Shown piece after piece: positions 7,979 through 17,523 of a stretch of DNA of 64,000 nt. This stretch comes from Skermanella rosea (lineage in GTDB: Bacteria > Pseudomonadota > Alphaproteobacteria > Azospirillales > Azospirillaceae), in assembly GCF_016806835.2 (NCBI RefSeq), contig NZ_CP086112.1, positions 452,001 through 516,000 on the forward strand, written 5' to 3'. The stretch's first letter is position 1. Each line of letters begins with the position of its first letter. The notes beneath the pieces were generated by a model. It did not search any database and was not told where the DNA came from. It was given only the letters and a program-made list of their open reading frames with translations. The translations under genes were made by a program, and so were the position numbers.

Positions 7979-10273
7979 ATGAGCGTCGAGATGCTCTCCT
8001 CCCCCATCAGCGAGCCGGCACCCGCCCACGCCCGCCCGGCCAAGGGCGACGAAATCGACCTTGGCGCCATCATGGCCGCGATCAAGCGCCGCCGGGGAAC
8101 GATCCTGGGCCTGACGGTGGCCTGCACCGCGATCGGGATCGGCGCCAGCTACGCCGTCAAGCCGACCTACTGGGCCGAGGCGGTGATCTCCCTGAACGTG
8201 CGCGGCGCCGCCGTCACGGAAAGCGCCAGCGTGATCCCAGACCTGAAGGTCGACAACTCGATCATCCGCGGCGAGATCGACATCCTGACCTCGCGCACCG
8301 CCGCCGGCCGGGTGGTGGATTCGCTCAAGCTGACCCCGGAGCCGGTCTCCGAGGATGCCGGCGTGATCAAGGCGAGCCTCCAGCGCATGGGCCGCTCGAT
8401 CGCGGAGTCCGGCCTGTTCGAACAAGTCGCCGCCCTGGTCGGCCCGAGCGAGACGATCGACGGGCTCCGCGCGGCGCTGGCCCGGCAGGACGTCCAGGCC
8501 CAGCCGGTGTCGAGCGATCCGCGCGAGCAGATGATCAACATCCTGCTGGGCAATGTCAGCGCGGCCAACGACGGCCGGTCCTACAGCATCCGGGTGGGTT
8601 ATTCGGCGGCGTCGGCGGACCAGGCGGCGCTGATCGCCAACGCCTTCGCCGCCGAATATCTCCAGATGCAGCGGGACGAGAAGGTCCGCGAGACGGTCAA
8701 TGCCAACGAGTGGCTGAAGCGCCAGGTCCAGGTGCTGCGCGAGGACGTGCTGGCGGCCGAGACCCGGGTCCAGAAGCTCCAGGAGAACGCCGGACTGGCC
8801 GACCCCGCGCGCGGCGGTTCGGCGGTGAGCCAGCAGATGGCGCAGCTCAACGTCCAGCTCGTCGCCGCCCGCGCCGCGGTCACCCAGGCCGAGGCCAAGC
8901 TGCGCTCCGGCCAGGACATGCTGCGCACCCGCGGCAGCATCGACAGCGCCGCAGCCGTGCTGGAAAGCCCGATGCTCCAGCTGCTGGCGCGCGACCAGAC
9001 CGAGATCAAGCGCAAGATGGCCGACCTGTCGAGCCAGTACGGCGACCGCCACCCGACGATCATCGGTCTGCGCAGCGAACTGGCCTCGGTCGAGCAGCGG
9101 ATCCGCGACGAGATGCAGCGGACCGTCCAGGCCCTGAACAACGACGTCGCGGTCGCCCGCGCCAGCGAGCAGAGCCTTCAGAACCGCCTGCGCCAGCTCG
9201 AGGCGAGCTATGCCGACGGCGCCAAGGTCGAGATCCAGGTGCGCCAGTTCCAGCGCGAGGCCGACGCCGCCCGCGAGCTGTACCAGAGCTTCCTGCAGCG
9301 CATGAAGGAGACCGGCGCGCAGGCCGAGCTGGCCCGCCCCGACGCCCGGATCATCTCCGAAGCGGTCGAATCCCCGTTCCCGGCCTTCCCCAACCGCAAG
9401 CTGTTCGCCGTGATCGGCCTGGTGTTCGGCCTGTTCCTGGGCCTGTTCATCGCCTTCGTCGCCGAGAACCTGCAGCGCGGCTTCAACGACATAGACGACC
9501 TGGAAGGCGAGACCGGCATCCCCGGCTTCGGCAGCATCCCGCTGGTCCGGCGCGGCCGCAAGGGCAACCCGGTGGACTATCTGGTGGAGAAGCCGATTTC
9601 CGCCTATTCCGAGTCCCTGCGCACCGTCCAGAGCCTGATCCACAGCGTCAGCCAGAGCCGCACCGCCCGCGTCATCCTGGTCACCTCGGCGGTGGCGGGA
9701 GAGGGCAAGTCGACCTTCTGCGCCTCGCTGACCCGCCAGCTGGCGCTCGGCAACCAGAAGGTCCTGCTGATCGACGGCGACCTGCGCCGCTCCCGCCTGC
9801 TCGAGGTGCTGCCGGGCAAGCCCGTGGTGGACCAGGCCGACGCGCCCGCCGACCTGATCGAGGTGCTGGAAGGCAGGCGGGAATTCGGCGACGCGATCCG
9901 GGTGGACGAGGCGACCGGCCTCCATTACCTCGCGACCGCGCGCCACGAGCAGAACCCGCAGCGGCTGCTGATGGGCCGCCCGATGCAGGGCGTCATCACC
10001 CAGGCGCTGCGCCACTACGACCTGGTGGTGATCGACGCGCCGCCGGTGATGGCGGTGTCCGACGCCCTGGTGCTGGCCCGTTACGCCGACGCCAGCCTGC
10101 TGATGGTCCGCTGGTCCCGGACCTCGCGCAAGCTGGTGAACGACGCGGTCAAGCGGCTGCGGGTCAGCGGCGTCAAGGTCTCCGGCGCGGTCATGACCAT
10201 GGTCGACCTGAAGAAGCGCGCCAAGGGCGGCCACGAGGACTACAGCTACCGCAACCCCTACTACGCGGACTGA
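7979..10273 (+). CDS. Wzz/Wzc-type chain-length regulator and tyrosine autokinase
   Basis: This 764-residue polysaccharide co-polymerase joins a Wzz domain to a cytoplasmic BY-kinase. One membrane helix lies near residues 40-62 and a second near 470-495 (LFAVIGLVFGLFLGLFIAF), with a long coiled periplasmic region between. The kinase has Walker A (VAGEGKSTF, about 572), Walker A' (LLIDGDLRRSR, about 598) and Walker B (LVVIDAPPVM, about 683). A tyrosine cluster ends the protein (YSYRNPYYAD). Cycles of tail phosphorylation would control polymer length and export. The ATG at 7979 follows GAGG at a good distance. It lies within the EPS operon and is followed by a strong GC hairpin. Confidence 0.92.
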   Translation: MSVEMLSSPISEPAPAHARPAKGDEIDLGAIMAAIKRRRGTILGLTVACTAIGIGASYAVKPTYWAEAVISLNVRGAAVTESASVIPDLKVDNSIIRGEIDILTSRTAAGRVVDSLKLTPEPVSEDAGVIKASLQRMGRSIAESGLFEQVAALVGPSETIDGLRAALARQDVQAQPVSSDPREQMINILLGNVSAANDGRSYSIRVGYSAASADQAALIANAFAAEYLQMQRDEKVRETVNANEWLKRQVQVLREDVLAAETRVQKLQENAGLADPARGGSAVSQQMAQLNVQLVAARAAVTQAEAKLRSGQDMLRTRGSIDSAAAVLESPMLQLLARDQTEIKRKMADLSSQYGDRHPTIIGLRSELASVEQRIRDEMQRTVQALNNDVAVARASEQSLQNRLRQLEASYADGAKVEIQVRQFQREADAARELYQSFLQRMKETGAQAELARPDARIISEAVESPFPAFPNRKLFAVIGLVFGLFLGLFIAFVAENLQRGFNDIDDLEGETGIPGFGSIPLVRRGRKGNPVDYLVEKPISAYSESLRTVQSLIHSVSQSRTARVILVTSAVAGEGKSTFCASLTRQLALGNQKVLLIDGDLRRSRLLEVLPGKPVVDQADAPADLIEVLEGRREFGDAIRVDEATGLHYLATARHEQNPQRLLMGRPMQGVITQALRHYDLVVIDAPPVMAVSDALVLARYADASLLMVRWSRTSRKLVNDAVKRLRVSGVKVSGAVMTMVDLKKRAKGGHEDYSYRNPYYAD

Positions 10274-10283
10274 GCGCGGCCGG

Positions 10284-10311
10284 GCGGGGCGCCGCGCCGA
10301 CGGCGCCCCGC
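10284..10311. terminator. GC-rich hairpin after the tyrosine kinase gene
   Basis: A perfect 11-bp stem (arms 10284-10294 and 10301-10311) closes a 6-base loop eleven bases after the kinase stop. No U-tract follows. It could slow transcription or stabilise the upstream message, lowering expression of the next glycosyltransferase relative to the kinase. Confidence 0.55.
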
Positions 10312-10442
10312 AGGGGGTAAGGCATATCCGACAGAAATGGGTATGCGGAAGAGCGGCCCGGGACCTCTTCCTATTCGGCGACCGCGGTGCGCCGCAAAAT
10401 TATACTAAATCCGTGACAAACAGCCAGAGAGGCAAGCACGTC

Positions 10443-11690
10443 ATGCCGTTCGACAGTAGCGGTTTCCTGGTGGAAAAAGCGCGCGTGGCCGTGATCCACG
10501 ACTGGCTTTATACTTACGGCGGCGCCGAGCGGGTGCTGGAGCAGATCCTGGCGGTCTTCCCCAATGCCGACGTCTTCAGCCTGTTCGATACGCTTCCCGA
10601 CGACCAGCGGGGCTTCCTGGGCGGGCGCAAGGTCAGGACCTCGTTCATCCAGAAGCTGGTGCGCAGGAACGGCAACCACCGGTTCCTGCTGCCCCTGATG
10701 CCGCTGGCGATCGAGCAGTTCGACCTGTCGGACTACGACCTGGTGATCTCCAGCTCCTACGCCGTCGCCAAGGGGGTCATCACCGGCCCGCGGCAGTTCC
10801 ATGTCAGCTACGTCCACTCGCCGATGCGCTACGCCTGGGACCTGCAGCACGAATACCTGCGGAACTCGAAGCTGACCAGCGGCGCCAAGGCCTGGATGGC
10901 CAAGCTGCTCCTGCACAAGATGCGGCTGTGGGACATCCGGACCAGCAACAGCGTCGATTCCTACATCGCCAATTCCAACTTCGTCGCCCAGCGGGTCTGG
11001 AAACTGTACCGCCGCCCGGCGAAGGTGATCTCGCCGCCGGTCAACGTCGACCGCTTCCGGGCAGGCGAAAGCAAGGGCGACTTCTATTTCACCGCGTCGC
11101 GCCTGGTCCAGTACAAGCGCATCGACCTGATCGCCGAGGCCTTCTCCCGGACGCCGGAACGGCGGCTGGTGATCGCGGGCGAGGGGCCGGAGATGCGCCG
11201 CATCCAGGCGCTGGCCGGCCCGAACGTCGAGATCCTGGGGCATGTCGATTCCGACCGGCTGACCGCGCTGATGCAGCAGGCCCGGGCCTTCGTCTTCGCG
11301 GCGGAGGAGGATTTCGGCATCGTCCCGCTGGAGGCCCAGGCCTGCGGCACGCCGGTGATCGCCTATGGCCGCGGCGGCGCCCTGGAGACGGTCCGCGGGT
11401 TGCTGACCTCGGCGCAGCCGACCGGCATGTTCTTCAACCGCCAGACCAGCGACAGCCTCGTCGAGGCGGTCGACCTGTTCGAGCAGATGTCGTCCCGGAT
11501 CACCCCGCAGGCCTGCCGCGCCAACGCGCTCCGCTTCGGCGAACAGCGCTTCCGCGACGACCTGCTGACCTTCATCGGCCAGGAGTTCGATCGCCACGTC
11601 CAGCATTACGACGGCGTCCGCCCGGAACCGACGGCAGAGGCCGAGTGGGCCGAGAAGCGTCTCGTGTCCCAACCCGGCCATGCGGCGTGA
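10443..11690 (+). CDS. Family 4 glycosyltransferase (mannosyltransferase-like)
   Basis: This 415-residue GT4 enzyme opens VAVIHDWLYTYGGAERVLEQIL. It carries YVHSPMRYAWD, typical of the WbaZ/GumH-like branch, and the donor motif FVFAAEEDFGIVPLEAQACGTPV with E-x7-E. I place the start at the ATG at 10443 because AGAGAGG lies about ten bases upstream; the in-frame GTG at 10413 would add ten residues without a ribosome site. It is preceded by a 170-base gap with a hairpin, so it may have its own promoter. Members of this branch often transfer mannose, but the sugar here is not proven. Confidence 0.87.
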   Translation: MPFDSSGFLVEKARVAVIHDWLYTYGGAERVLEQILAVFPNADVFSLFDTLPDDQRGFLGGRKVRTSFIQKLVRRNGNHRFLLPLMPLAIEQFDLSDYDLVISSSYAVAKGVITGPRQFHVSYVHSPMRYAWDLQHEYLRNSKLTSGAKAWMAKLLLHKMRLWDIRTSNSVDSYIANSNFVAQRVWKLYRRPAKVISPPVNVDRFRAGESKGDFYFTASRLVQYKRIDLIAEAFSRTPERRLVIAGEGPEMRRIQALAGPNVEILGHVDSDRLTALMQQARAFVFAAEEDFGIVPLEAQACGTPVIAYGRGGALETVRGLLTSAQPTGMFFNRQTSDSLVEAVDLFEQMSSRITPQACRANALRFGEQRFRDDLLTFIGQEFDRHVQHYDGVRPEPTAEAEWAEKRLVSQPGHAA

Positions 11691-11758
11691 CCTCGCCGGC
11701 CGCGCAATCCCAAGAACAGCAAACGACAAAGAGTCTCTGTAGAGCGAAAGGCGCAATC

Positions 11759-13081
11759 ATGAGCGTGCCCGAGAGGATGATGATGAACCCTGTTCAAGCG
11801 GCCGACGGCGTCGTCAGTCTCGGTGCCGCGACGGGGGGATCCCATGCCGGCGATGCCACGGCCGACGGTTCATCCTTCGCGTCGATCCACAAGTTCAGGC
11901 TGTCCGACGTCAAGCAGACGTTCCGGTCGCGCCTGATCGAGCCGGTCGGACCCGTCCCGTTCAACCGGATCTTCCTTACGGGCGAGGAGCGGTCGAGCCT
12001 CAACGCCGCCTCGGGAGACGACAATGTCGCGACCGACGGCCGCGCGACCACCCGCTGCATCGAGTTCCTGAAGTCCCGGCTGGGGCTCCGCCACGTCCTC
12101 CTGACCCCGTCCTGCACGCTGGCGCTCGAGGCCATGCCGCGCGTCCTGGGGATCGGTCCGGGGGACGAGGTGATCATGCCGTCCTTCACCTTCTGCTCGA
12201 CCGCCAACGCCTTCCTGCTGGCGGGCGCCACGCCGGTCTTCGTGGACGTGCGGATCGACACCCTGACCATGGACGAGAACATCGTCGAGGCGGCGATCAC
12301 GCCCCGGACCAAGGCGATCTGCGTGGTCCACTATGCCGGCGTCAGCTCCGACCTGGACCGGATCGCGGCCGTGGCGGCGCGCCACGGCATCCCCATGGTG
12401 GAGGACGCGGCCCAGGGCGTCGGCGCGTCCTACAAGGACCGGGCGCTGGGCAGCATCGGCGAGATGGGTGCCTACAGCTTCCACCACACCAAGAACATCG
12501 TCTCCGGCGAGGGCGGCGCCCTCTGCATCAACAACCCCGCCCTGGACGATTCCGCCTGCAATTACCGGGACAAGGGTACCAACCGCCGCCAGTTCTTCCG
12601 CGGCGAGATCGACAAATACACCTGGGTCAGCCCCGGCTCGTCGCTCGCCATGAGCGAGATCGTGGCGGCCTTCCTGGTGTCGCAGCTCGAAGCCATGGAC
12701 CTGATCACCGCCCTGCGCGGAGCCGCGTACGGCTACTACCGCAAAGGCCTGCGCGGCCTGGAGCGCCGGGGCCTGCTGACGCTGCCGGTCATCCCCGGCT
12801 ATGCCCGCAGCAACTACCACATCTTCCACATCCTGCTGGAAAGCCAGGACACCCGCGACCGTCTGCTGGCCTTCCTGAAGAGCTGCGGCGTCCAGGCAAC
12901 GTCCCACTTCGTCCCGCTGCACTCGGCGCCCATGGGCGTCTCGCACTGCCGGACGGCGGGCCCCCTGCCGGTCACCGAGCACGCGGCGAGATGCATGGTG
13001 CGGCTGCCGCTGTTCGCGAACATCACGCGCAGCGAGCAGGACAAGGTGATCGAGGCGGTCCGCGCGTTCTTCCAAGGCTGA
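11759..13081 (+). CDS. wecE: DegT-family sugar aminotransferase, WecE-like
   Basis: This 440-residue PLP enzyme of the DegT/DnrJ/EryC1 family is closest in motif to dTDP-4-amino-4,6-dideoxygalactose transaminase. The PLP lysine lies in GAYSFHHTKNIVSGEGGAL, where WecE/RffA has SFHxTKN followed by GEGGA. MVEDAAQGVGASYK holds the aspartate and glutamine of the cofactor site. The ATG at 11759 gives an unusual roughly 60-residue leader before the catalytic domain (NRIFLTGEER), longer than in E. coli WecE. It would make an amino sugar for the repeat unit, but no dTDP-sugar synthesis genes are in the window. The exact substrate is inferred. Confidence 0.82.
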   Translation: MSVPERMMMNPVQAADGVVSLGAATGGSHAGDATADGSSFASIHKFRLSDVKQTFRSRLIEPVGPVPFNRIFLTGEERSSLNAASGDDNVATDGRATTRCIEFLKSRLGLRHVLLTPSCTLALEAMPRVLGIGPGDEVIMPSFTFCSTANAFLLAGATPVFVDVRIDTLTMDENIVEAAITPRTKAICVVHYAGVSSDLDRIAAVAARHGIPMVEDAAQGVGASYKDRALGSIGEMGAYSFHHTKNIVSGEGGALCINNPALDDSACNYRDKGTNRRQFFRGEIDKYTWVSPGSSLAMSEIVAAFLVSQLEAMDLITALRGAAYGYYRKGLRGLERRGLLTLPVIPGYARSNYHIFHILLESQDTRDRLLAFLKSCGVQATSHFVPLHSAPMGVSHCRTAGPLPVTEHAARCMVRLPLFANITRSEQDKVIEAVRAFFQG

Positions 13082-13090
13082 AACGGCCTG

Positions 13091-13118
13091 ACGCGGGCGC
13101 TCCTCGGGGCGCCCGCGT
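13091..13118. terminator. Hairpin between aminotransferase and flippase genes
   Basis: A perfect 10-bp stem (13091-13100 with 13109-13118) and 8-base loop follow the aminotransferase stop by nine bases. No U-tract follows. It resembles the hairpin at 10284 in position and form and may act as a partial terminator or message stabiliser inside the operon. Confidence 0.5.
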
Positions 13119-13143
13119 GCGTAATCCCCATGGGAAAGATTTG

Positions 13144-14451
13144 ATGAAGGCGTTGCGGTTCATCTTCGGCGGGGGCAGCACTGCCGCCGCCGTCCAGACA
13201 TTCGGCGCCCGGGTGATCATCCTGGGCATGAACCTGCTCACGGGGATCGTGACGGCCAACCTGCTGGGTCCGGAAGGCCGGGGAGAGCAGGGTGCCATGG
13301 CCTTGTGGCCGTCGGTCCTGATGCCGATCCTGGCGATCGGCCTGCCGATGTCCCTGGTCTACAACTGGCGGAAGTCGGAGCGGTTCGGGCCGGATTTCTT
13401 CTACGCGGCGATCGCCGTCTCGCTGGCCGTGGGAACCGTGGGCGGCGGCGCCGCGGCGCTGGCGATGCCCTGGCTCCTCAGTGGCTACGACCCGGAGGTC
13501 GTGGCGGGCGCCCAGGGGCTGGTGCTGCTGATGCCGTTCATGCTGTGCAATACCCTGGTCTACAGCGTCTACGAGGCGCTGGGCCGGTTCCGGTGGATCA
13601 ACATCGTCATGCTGGGGCAGACGCTGGCCACCCTGGTGCTGCTGGCCGTCCTGGGCTGGATGGGCGAGCTGACGGCGGTGCGAAGCGCCTACTGCTACGC
13701 CCTGCCGCCGCTGGTCTTCGCCCTGGTCTCCGGCCTGCGGGCGCTGCCGCGCCTGCCGGTGCGGCTGCGGCACCTGAGGGGAACGGTGAGGCGGCTCCAC
13801 GGCTACGGCTGGCGGTCCTACGGGATCGAGTTCATGGGCGTGATCTCCTCCTACATCGACCAGCTCCTGCTGGTGGCGCTGCTGGCCCCGGCCGAACTGG
13901 GCCTGTACGTCGTGGCCGCCAGCCTGGCGCGCATGCTGCACATGATCAGCGGTTCGGCCGCGGTCGTGCTGTTCCCCAAGGTGGCCGCCCAGCCGCTGGA
14001 CGACGTCATAACCTATGTCTCGCTGAGCTCGCGCGTCGCGACGACGGCGACCGGGCTGCTGGCCATCGGCATCGCCCTGGTGGCGCCGGTCATGCTGCCG
14101 TTCATCTACGGCGCCGATTTCGCGCCGGCGACCCGGATCTTCCCGATCCTGCTGGCCGAGGCGGTGCTGACCGGCAGCATCCGGATCATCGGACAGGGCT
14201 TCATGGGCGCCGGCCGGCCGGGGGTGATCGCCTGGGCCCAGGGCGTCGGCCTCGCCTGCGTGGTGCCTCTGCTGTGGGTCCTGGTCCCTGCCTACGGCGT
14301 CATGGGAGCGGCTGCGTCGATGCTGCTGGCGACCATCGTGCGCCTCTCCTTCATCGCCGTCGCCTACGAGCTGCTGCTGAGCAGGCGCATGCCGGGCCTG
14401 ATCATGCGGCGCAGCGACGTGAACTTCCTCTATCGGCGGTTCGTGAACTGA
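13144..14451 (+). CDS. Wzx-like polysaccharide flippase
   Basis: This 435-residue membrane protein has about twelve hydrophobic helices. It starts with TFGARVIILGMNLLTGIVTANLLGPEGRGEQG, the standard opening of polysaccharide-transport (MVF/MATE-like) flippases. A second ISSYIDQLLLVALLAPAELGLYVVA segment lies near residue 240. It should move undecaprenyl-pyrophosphate-linked repeat units across the inner membrane. The ATG at 13144 follows GGGAAAG. With the Wzy-like gene, the Wzc-like kinase and the initiating sugar transferase, it completes the inner-membrane part of a Wzx/Wzy pathway. An outer-membrane exporter is missing from the window. Confidence 0.87.
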   Translation: MKALRFIFGGGSTAAAVQTFGARVIILGMNLLTGIVTANLLGPEGRGEQGAMALWPSVLMPILAIGLPMSLVYNWRKSERFGPDFFYAAIAVSLAVGTVGGGAAALAMPWLLSGYDPEVVAGAQGLVLLMPFMLCNTLVYSVYEALGRFRWINIVMLGQTLATLVLLAVLGWMGELTAVRSAYCYALPPLVFALVSGLRALPRLPVRLRHLRGTVRRLHGYGWRSYGIEFMGVISSYIDQLLLVALLAPAELGLYVVAASLARMLHMISGSAAVVLFPKVAAQPLDDVITYVSLSSRVATTATGLLAIGIALVAPVMLPFIYGADFAPATRIFPILLAEAVLTGSIRIIGQGFMGAGRPGVIAWAQGVGLACVVPLLWVLVPAYGVMGAAASMLLATIVRLSFIAVAYELLLSRRMPGLIMRRSDVNFLYRRFVN

Positions 14452-14471
14452 ACCCGCGGAGTGGCATTCCA

Positions 14472-15461
14472 ATGAGTGACCTGATCAGCGTCTGCATACC
14501 GGCCTACGGCAAGCGGTTCCTGGCCGAGACCCTGGAATCGCTGACGAAGCAGGACTACCGCCCGTTCGAGATCGTGATCGGCGACGACCGCCCGGACGCG
14601 GTGGACGAGGCGCTGCTGAACGCGCTGCGGACGGACGAGGGGATCACCGTCCGCTACATCCCCAACCGTCCCCGGCTGGGCCAGGCGGGCAATGTCAACA
14701 TGCTGTTCCGGGAGGCGCGCGGGGCCTGGATCCTGATCATGCACGACGACGACCTGATGATGCCCGACGCCCTGTCGGCGCTCCATGCCGGCGCGGTCCG
14801 CCACCCCGGCGCCTCGGTCGTCTATGGCCGGGTCACCATGATCGACGCCGCCGGCACCATCGACCCGGCGGCGACGGCCCGGGGCAACCGCGACTTCGGC
14901 CGCACGCCGGACCGGGCCGGCGCGCAGTCCTCCTCCCTGGCGGCCGCGGTGGACGGGCGCATCCCGCACAACGGCTTCCTGGTGCGCGCCGACCTGGCCC
15001 GCGCCGTGCTGTACAGGTCGCGGGAGGAGGTCGGGGACGTCTGCGACTATGATTTCGGCATCCGGCTGGCGCTCGCGGCCCCGGACGCGCCCTTCGTCTT
15101 CGTGGACCACGACGCCTCGGCCTGCCGGCGCTGGGGCGGGCAGATCTCCGCCGCGTCGCGCAGCGGCATCTTCGCGCTGGACCTCCTGGACCGGCTGGAG
15201 CCGCGCGGCGCCGAGGAGAAGGCCGCCGTCGGCCGCGCGGTGGCCCGCCATGCCGCCATCGCCCTGTGCGAGCACGCCCGCGCCGGCAACCGCGCCGCCG
15301 CCCTGCGGCTGCTGTTCTCCGGAGCCTACCGGAGCACCGCCCGGCCCGCCGAGGCGGCGTACCACGCGCTCCTGATCCTCTCGCCGGAACTGGCCGGAAA
15401 ACTCATGGCCAAGTTGCGGCTCGGCCGGCGCGCGCGCCACGCCGACATGGCGATGGGGTGA
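14472..15461 (+). CDS. Family 2 glycosyltransferase
   Basis: This 329-residue GT-A enzyme begins MSDLISVCIPAYGKRFLAETLESL. The nucleotide-binding start is followed by IGDDRPD and the metal-binding HDDDLMMPDAL near residue 95. It starts 20 bases after the flippase stop with GGAG upstream, so it is in the same operon. The C-terminal third is Ala/Arg-rich and less typical. Its role is transfer of one sugar to the lipid-linked unit; donor unknown. It is the last plus-strand EPS gene before the interruption at 15.5 kb. Confidence 0.87.
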   Translation: MSDLISVCIPAYGKRFLAETLESLTKQDYRPFEIVIGDDRPDAVDEALLNALRTDEGITVRYIPNRPRLGQAGNVNMLFREARGAWILIMHDDDLMMPDALSALHAGAVRHPGASVVYGRVTMIDAAGTIDPAATARGNRDFGRTPDRAGAQSSSLAAAVDGRIPHNGFLVRADLARAVLYRSREEVGDVCDYDFGIRLALAAPDAPFVFVDHDASACRRWGGQISAASRSGIFALDLLDRLEPRGAEEKAAVGRAVARHAAIALCEHARAGNRAAALRLLFSGAYRSTARPAEAAYHALLILSPELAGKLMAKLRLGRRARHADMAMG

Positions 15462-15474
15462 GTCTGGAACTCGG

Positions 15475-15513
15475 AGGGTGCGCGTCCCGCGCACCAGGGC
15501 GGCGAGACGCCGC
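15475..15513. repeat. Double hairpin repeat at the end of the EPS operon
   Basis: Two adjacent perfect 8-bp hairpins occur here: 15475-15482 with 15486-15493, and 15495-15502 with 15506-15513, each with a 3-base loop. They sit between convergent genes. This paired-hairpin layout looks like a REP family and could also end transcription from both sides. Confidence 0.6.
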
Positions 15514-15600
15514 CCCTCCACAACCGCGATCCTTCGGGAAGCTGCCAAAATTACTGCGCAGAGGCGGTGAAGCGGCCTGCTGCTGTGCTCGACGGATGGC

Positions 15601-16482
15601 TCACTCGCGCGCTGGTTCCGGGACTTCCGGAAGCGGGGCCGTCAGGGGGTTTTCGCCGGGTCCGGCTGCGGGTCGGCCGGAATCTCGCGGGCCGGGATCT
15701 CCCGGTAGGTCCAGGCTCCCTTCACGACCCGGCGCATCGGGGGAGGTTCCGGTTTCTTGGGGAGCTTGCCGCTCTCCGACGCCTGGCGCGCGCGCAGCCT
15801 CAGGGCTTGTACCAAGCTCGCCGTGCGGTCCATAGGCGCCTCCATCCAGAGCATCCTTCACAGATATAGCAATGATCAGCGCCAATGCGAAGGACATTGC
15901 CACCATCAGCACGCTGAAGGCCCGCGCTCGGGCCCGGAGCCGCTTCGCGTTGTTCGCGCGGCTGACCACCGCGGCCTCGGCGAACTGGCGGGTCAGGATG
16001 CCGCGCAGGTCGTCGATCACCGCCTGCTCGACGAGGGCGGTGGGATCGGCCTCGCTCCCGGCGGGTCCGCCGCCTGCGTCCTGATCCTCCGCCTGCCGGT
16101 AATAGGCGGTCAGGTCGGCGGCGTGGCGGATCAGCTCCACCTCGCCCATCGCGTAGCTGAAGGTCCTGAGCCGGACCGCCTGGAACAGGAACCACAGCAG
16201 CAATGCCAGGCTGCCGATCAGGCCCGCCAGCAGCCCGTGCTCCAGCAGGGGCCAGAATGCCAGGGCGAACGGGGCGAGCGTGCCGTGGGCGAAGCCGATG
16301 AAAGTGATCAGGATGCCGACGGAGGTGGCGAAGAACGGCAGGCTTCGGACGACGTTCTCCTCCTGGTCCAGCTCGCGCCTGAAGCCCTCCGTCACCAGCC
16401 GTTCCAGGTATTCGGCGGCTTGGCCCGTGGCGCCGAGGGGGGCCGCGGAAGCGTTCGGAAGATCGTCGTCGTCGTGGTGCAT
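15601..16482 (-). CDS. Membrane protein of unknown function
   Basis: I do not recognise this 293-residue protein. It starts with an acidic MHHDDDDLP stretch. Two close hydrophobic helices follow near residues 48-105 (SVGILITFIGFAHGTLAPF and LAGLIGSLALLLWFLF), then a soluble region of about 90 residues, a third helix (VLMVAMSFALALIIAI, about 195-215) and a Pro/Gly-rich tail. The reading frame continues past this start, but the upstream part is antisense to the AraC gene and not coding. It diverges from that regulator with a 54-base gap, so the two may share control. It lies inside the EPS locus but has no clear EPS function. Confidence 0.72.
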   Translation of the reverse strand: MHHDDDDLPNASAAPLGATGQAAEYLERLVTEGFRRELDQEENVVRSLPFFATSVGILITFIGFAHGTLAPFALAFWPLLEHGLLAGLIGSLALLLWFLFQAVRLRTFSYAMGEVELIRHAADLTAYYRQAEDQDAGGGPAGSEADPTALVEQAVIDDLRGILTRQFAEAAVVSRANNAKRLRARARAFSVLMVAMSFALALIIAISVKDALDGGAYGPHGELGTSPEAARAPGVGERQAPQETGTSPDAPGREGSLDLPGDPGPRDSGRPAAGPGENPLTAPLPEVPEPARE

Positions 16483-16536
16483 GCTCTTGTCCCGGGTGCC
16501 GCCGGCCTTCGACAAAGTGTATGGTCGTCGCCGACC

Positions 16537-17430
16537 ATGACAGCAGCCACCGGACCAGTTTTCGCCGAACAGTTCCAGCGCGCGGAATCGCCGCTCCGCC
16601 GGCTGCCGTCCCTGCTCGGCGGGCGGGAGGGCGGCGTCGGCCGGGCGGAGGCCGGGGCGGTCGCGGTGGTTTCGGCCACGCTGCCGCAGCGGCTCCGGGC
16701 CGTGCCGCTGCTGAAGCACTGCCTGGTGGCGGTGATCGACGGCGTCAAGCACATCAGGGACGACGGGGACGGCGGGGCCGCCGTCGCCCCGGCCGGCTGG
16801 TTCGTGGCCCTGCGGGCGGGGGAACGGCCCAACATCGCCAACCTGCCCGATTCGGGAACCGGCCGCTACCGCGCCGTCGCCCTTACCTTCGACCGGGAGA
16901 CGCTGGCCGTGCCGGCGCTGCCGCGCCCGGCGTCCCGCCGGGTTCCGCCCGGCTACGCGGTGCTGCCGGACGATCCGGCGCTCGCCGAGTCGTTCGTCCA
17001 CGCCGTCGCCGGGCTGGCGTCGCCGGCCCTGTCGGGGGAACTGGCCCGTCACCGCCTGGCCGAGGTGCTGCTGGCCCTGGCCGAGCGGGGCGTCGGCTGG
17101 TCGCCGGCCGATGCCGAGGGGCCGATCCAGAAGGTCCGGCTGATGATCTCGGACCGTCCGCAGCTTCCCTGGTCGGCGGCGGACGCGGCGCGGCTGCTGG
17201 GGATCTCGGAAGCCACCCTGCGGCGGCGGCTGGCGGCGGAGGGCACCTGCTTCCGCGAGATCCTGGCGGAGAGCAGGCTGTCCCACGGGCTGGCCCTGCT
17301 CCAGACCACGCGGGCCGGCATCGCCGAGGTGGCGCTCGCCTGCGGGTATGATTCGCCGTCCCGCTTCTCCGGCCGGTTCCGGGAGCGGTTCGGCATGCCT
17401 CCGTCCGAGGTGCGCGGCCGGGAGGGGTGA
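16537..17430 (+). CDS. AraC-family transcriptional regulator
   Basis: This 297-residue protein has a C-terminal AraC/XylS double helix-turn-helix at about residues 205-295. The first helix pair is DAARLLGISEATLRRRLAAEG, and the second contains AEVALACGYDSPSRFSGRFRERFGMPPSEVR, the family signature. The N-terminal 190 residues would be the effector or dimerisation domain and are not assigned. It is divergent from the unknown membrane protein, a frequent arrangement for a local regulator and its target. The PEBP-like gene starts 94 bases downstream on the same strand. Confidence 0.88.
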   Translation: MTAATGPVFAEQFQRAESPLRRLPSLLGGREGGVGRAEAGAVAVVSATLPQRLRAVPLLKHCLVAVIDGVKHIRDDGDGGAAVAPAGWFVALRAGERPNIANLPDSGTGRYRAVALTFDRETLAVPALPRPASRRVPPGYAVLPDDPALAESFVHAVAGLASPALSGELARHRLAEVLLALAERGVGWSPADAEGPIQKVRLMISDRPQLPWSAADAARLLGISEATLRRRLAAEGTCFREILAESRLSHGLALLQTTRAGIAEVALACGYDSPSRFSGRFRERFGMPPSEVRGREG

Positions 17431-17523
17431 GCGAAGCGGGACAGGCCGTGAGCGGCAGCGGCGCGAAAGCCCGCGGGGGATCGGAGTAGCTTTCCGCCCA
17501 TCCATCCATTGGGAGAAAAGCGC

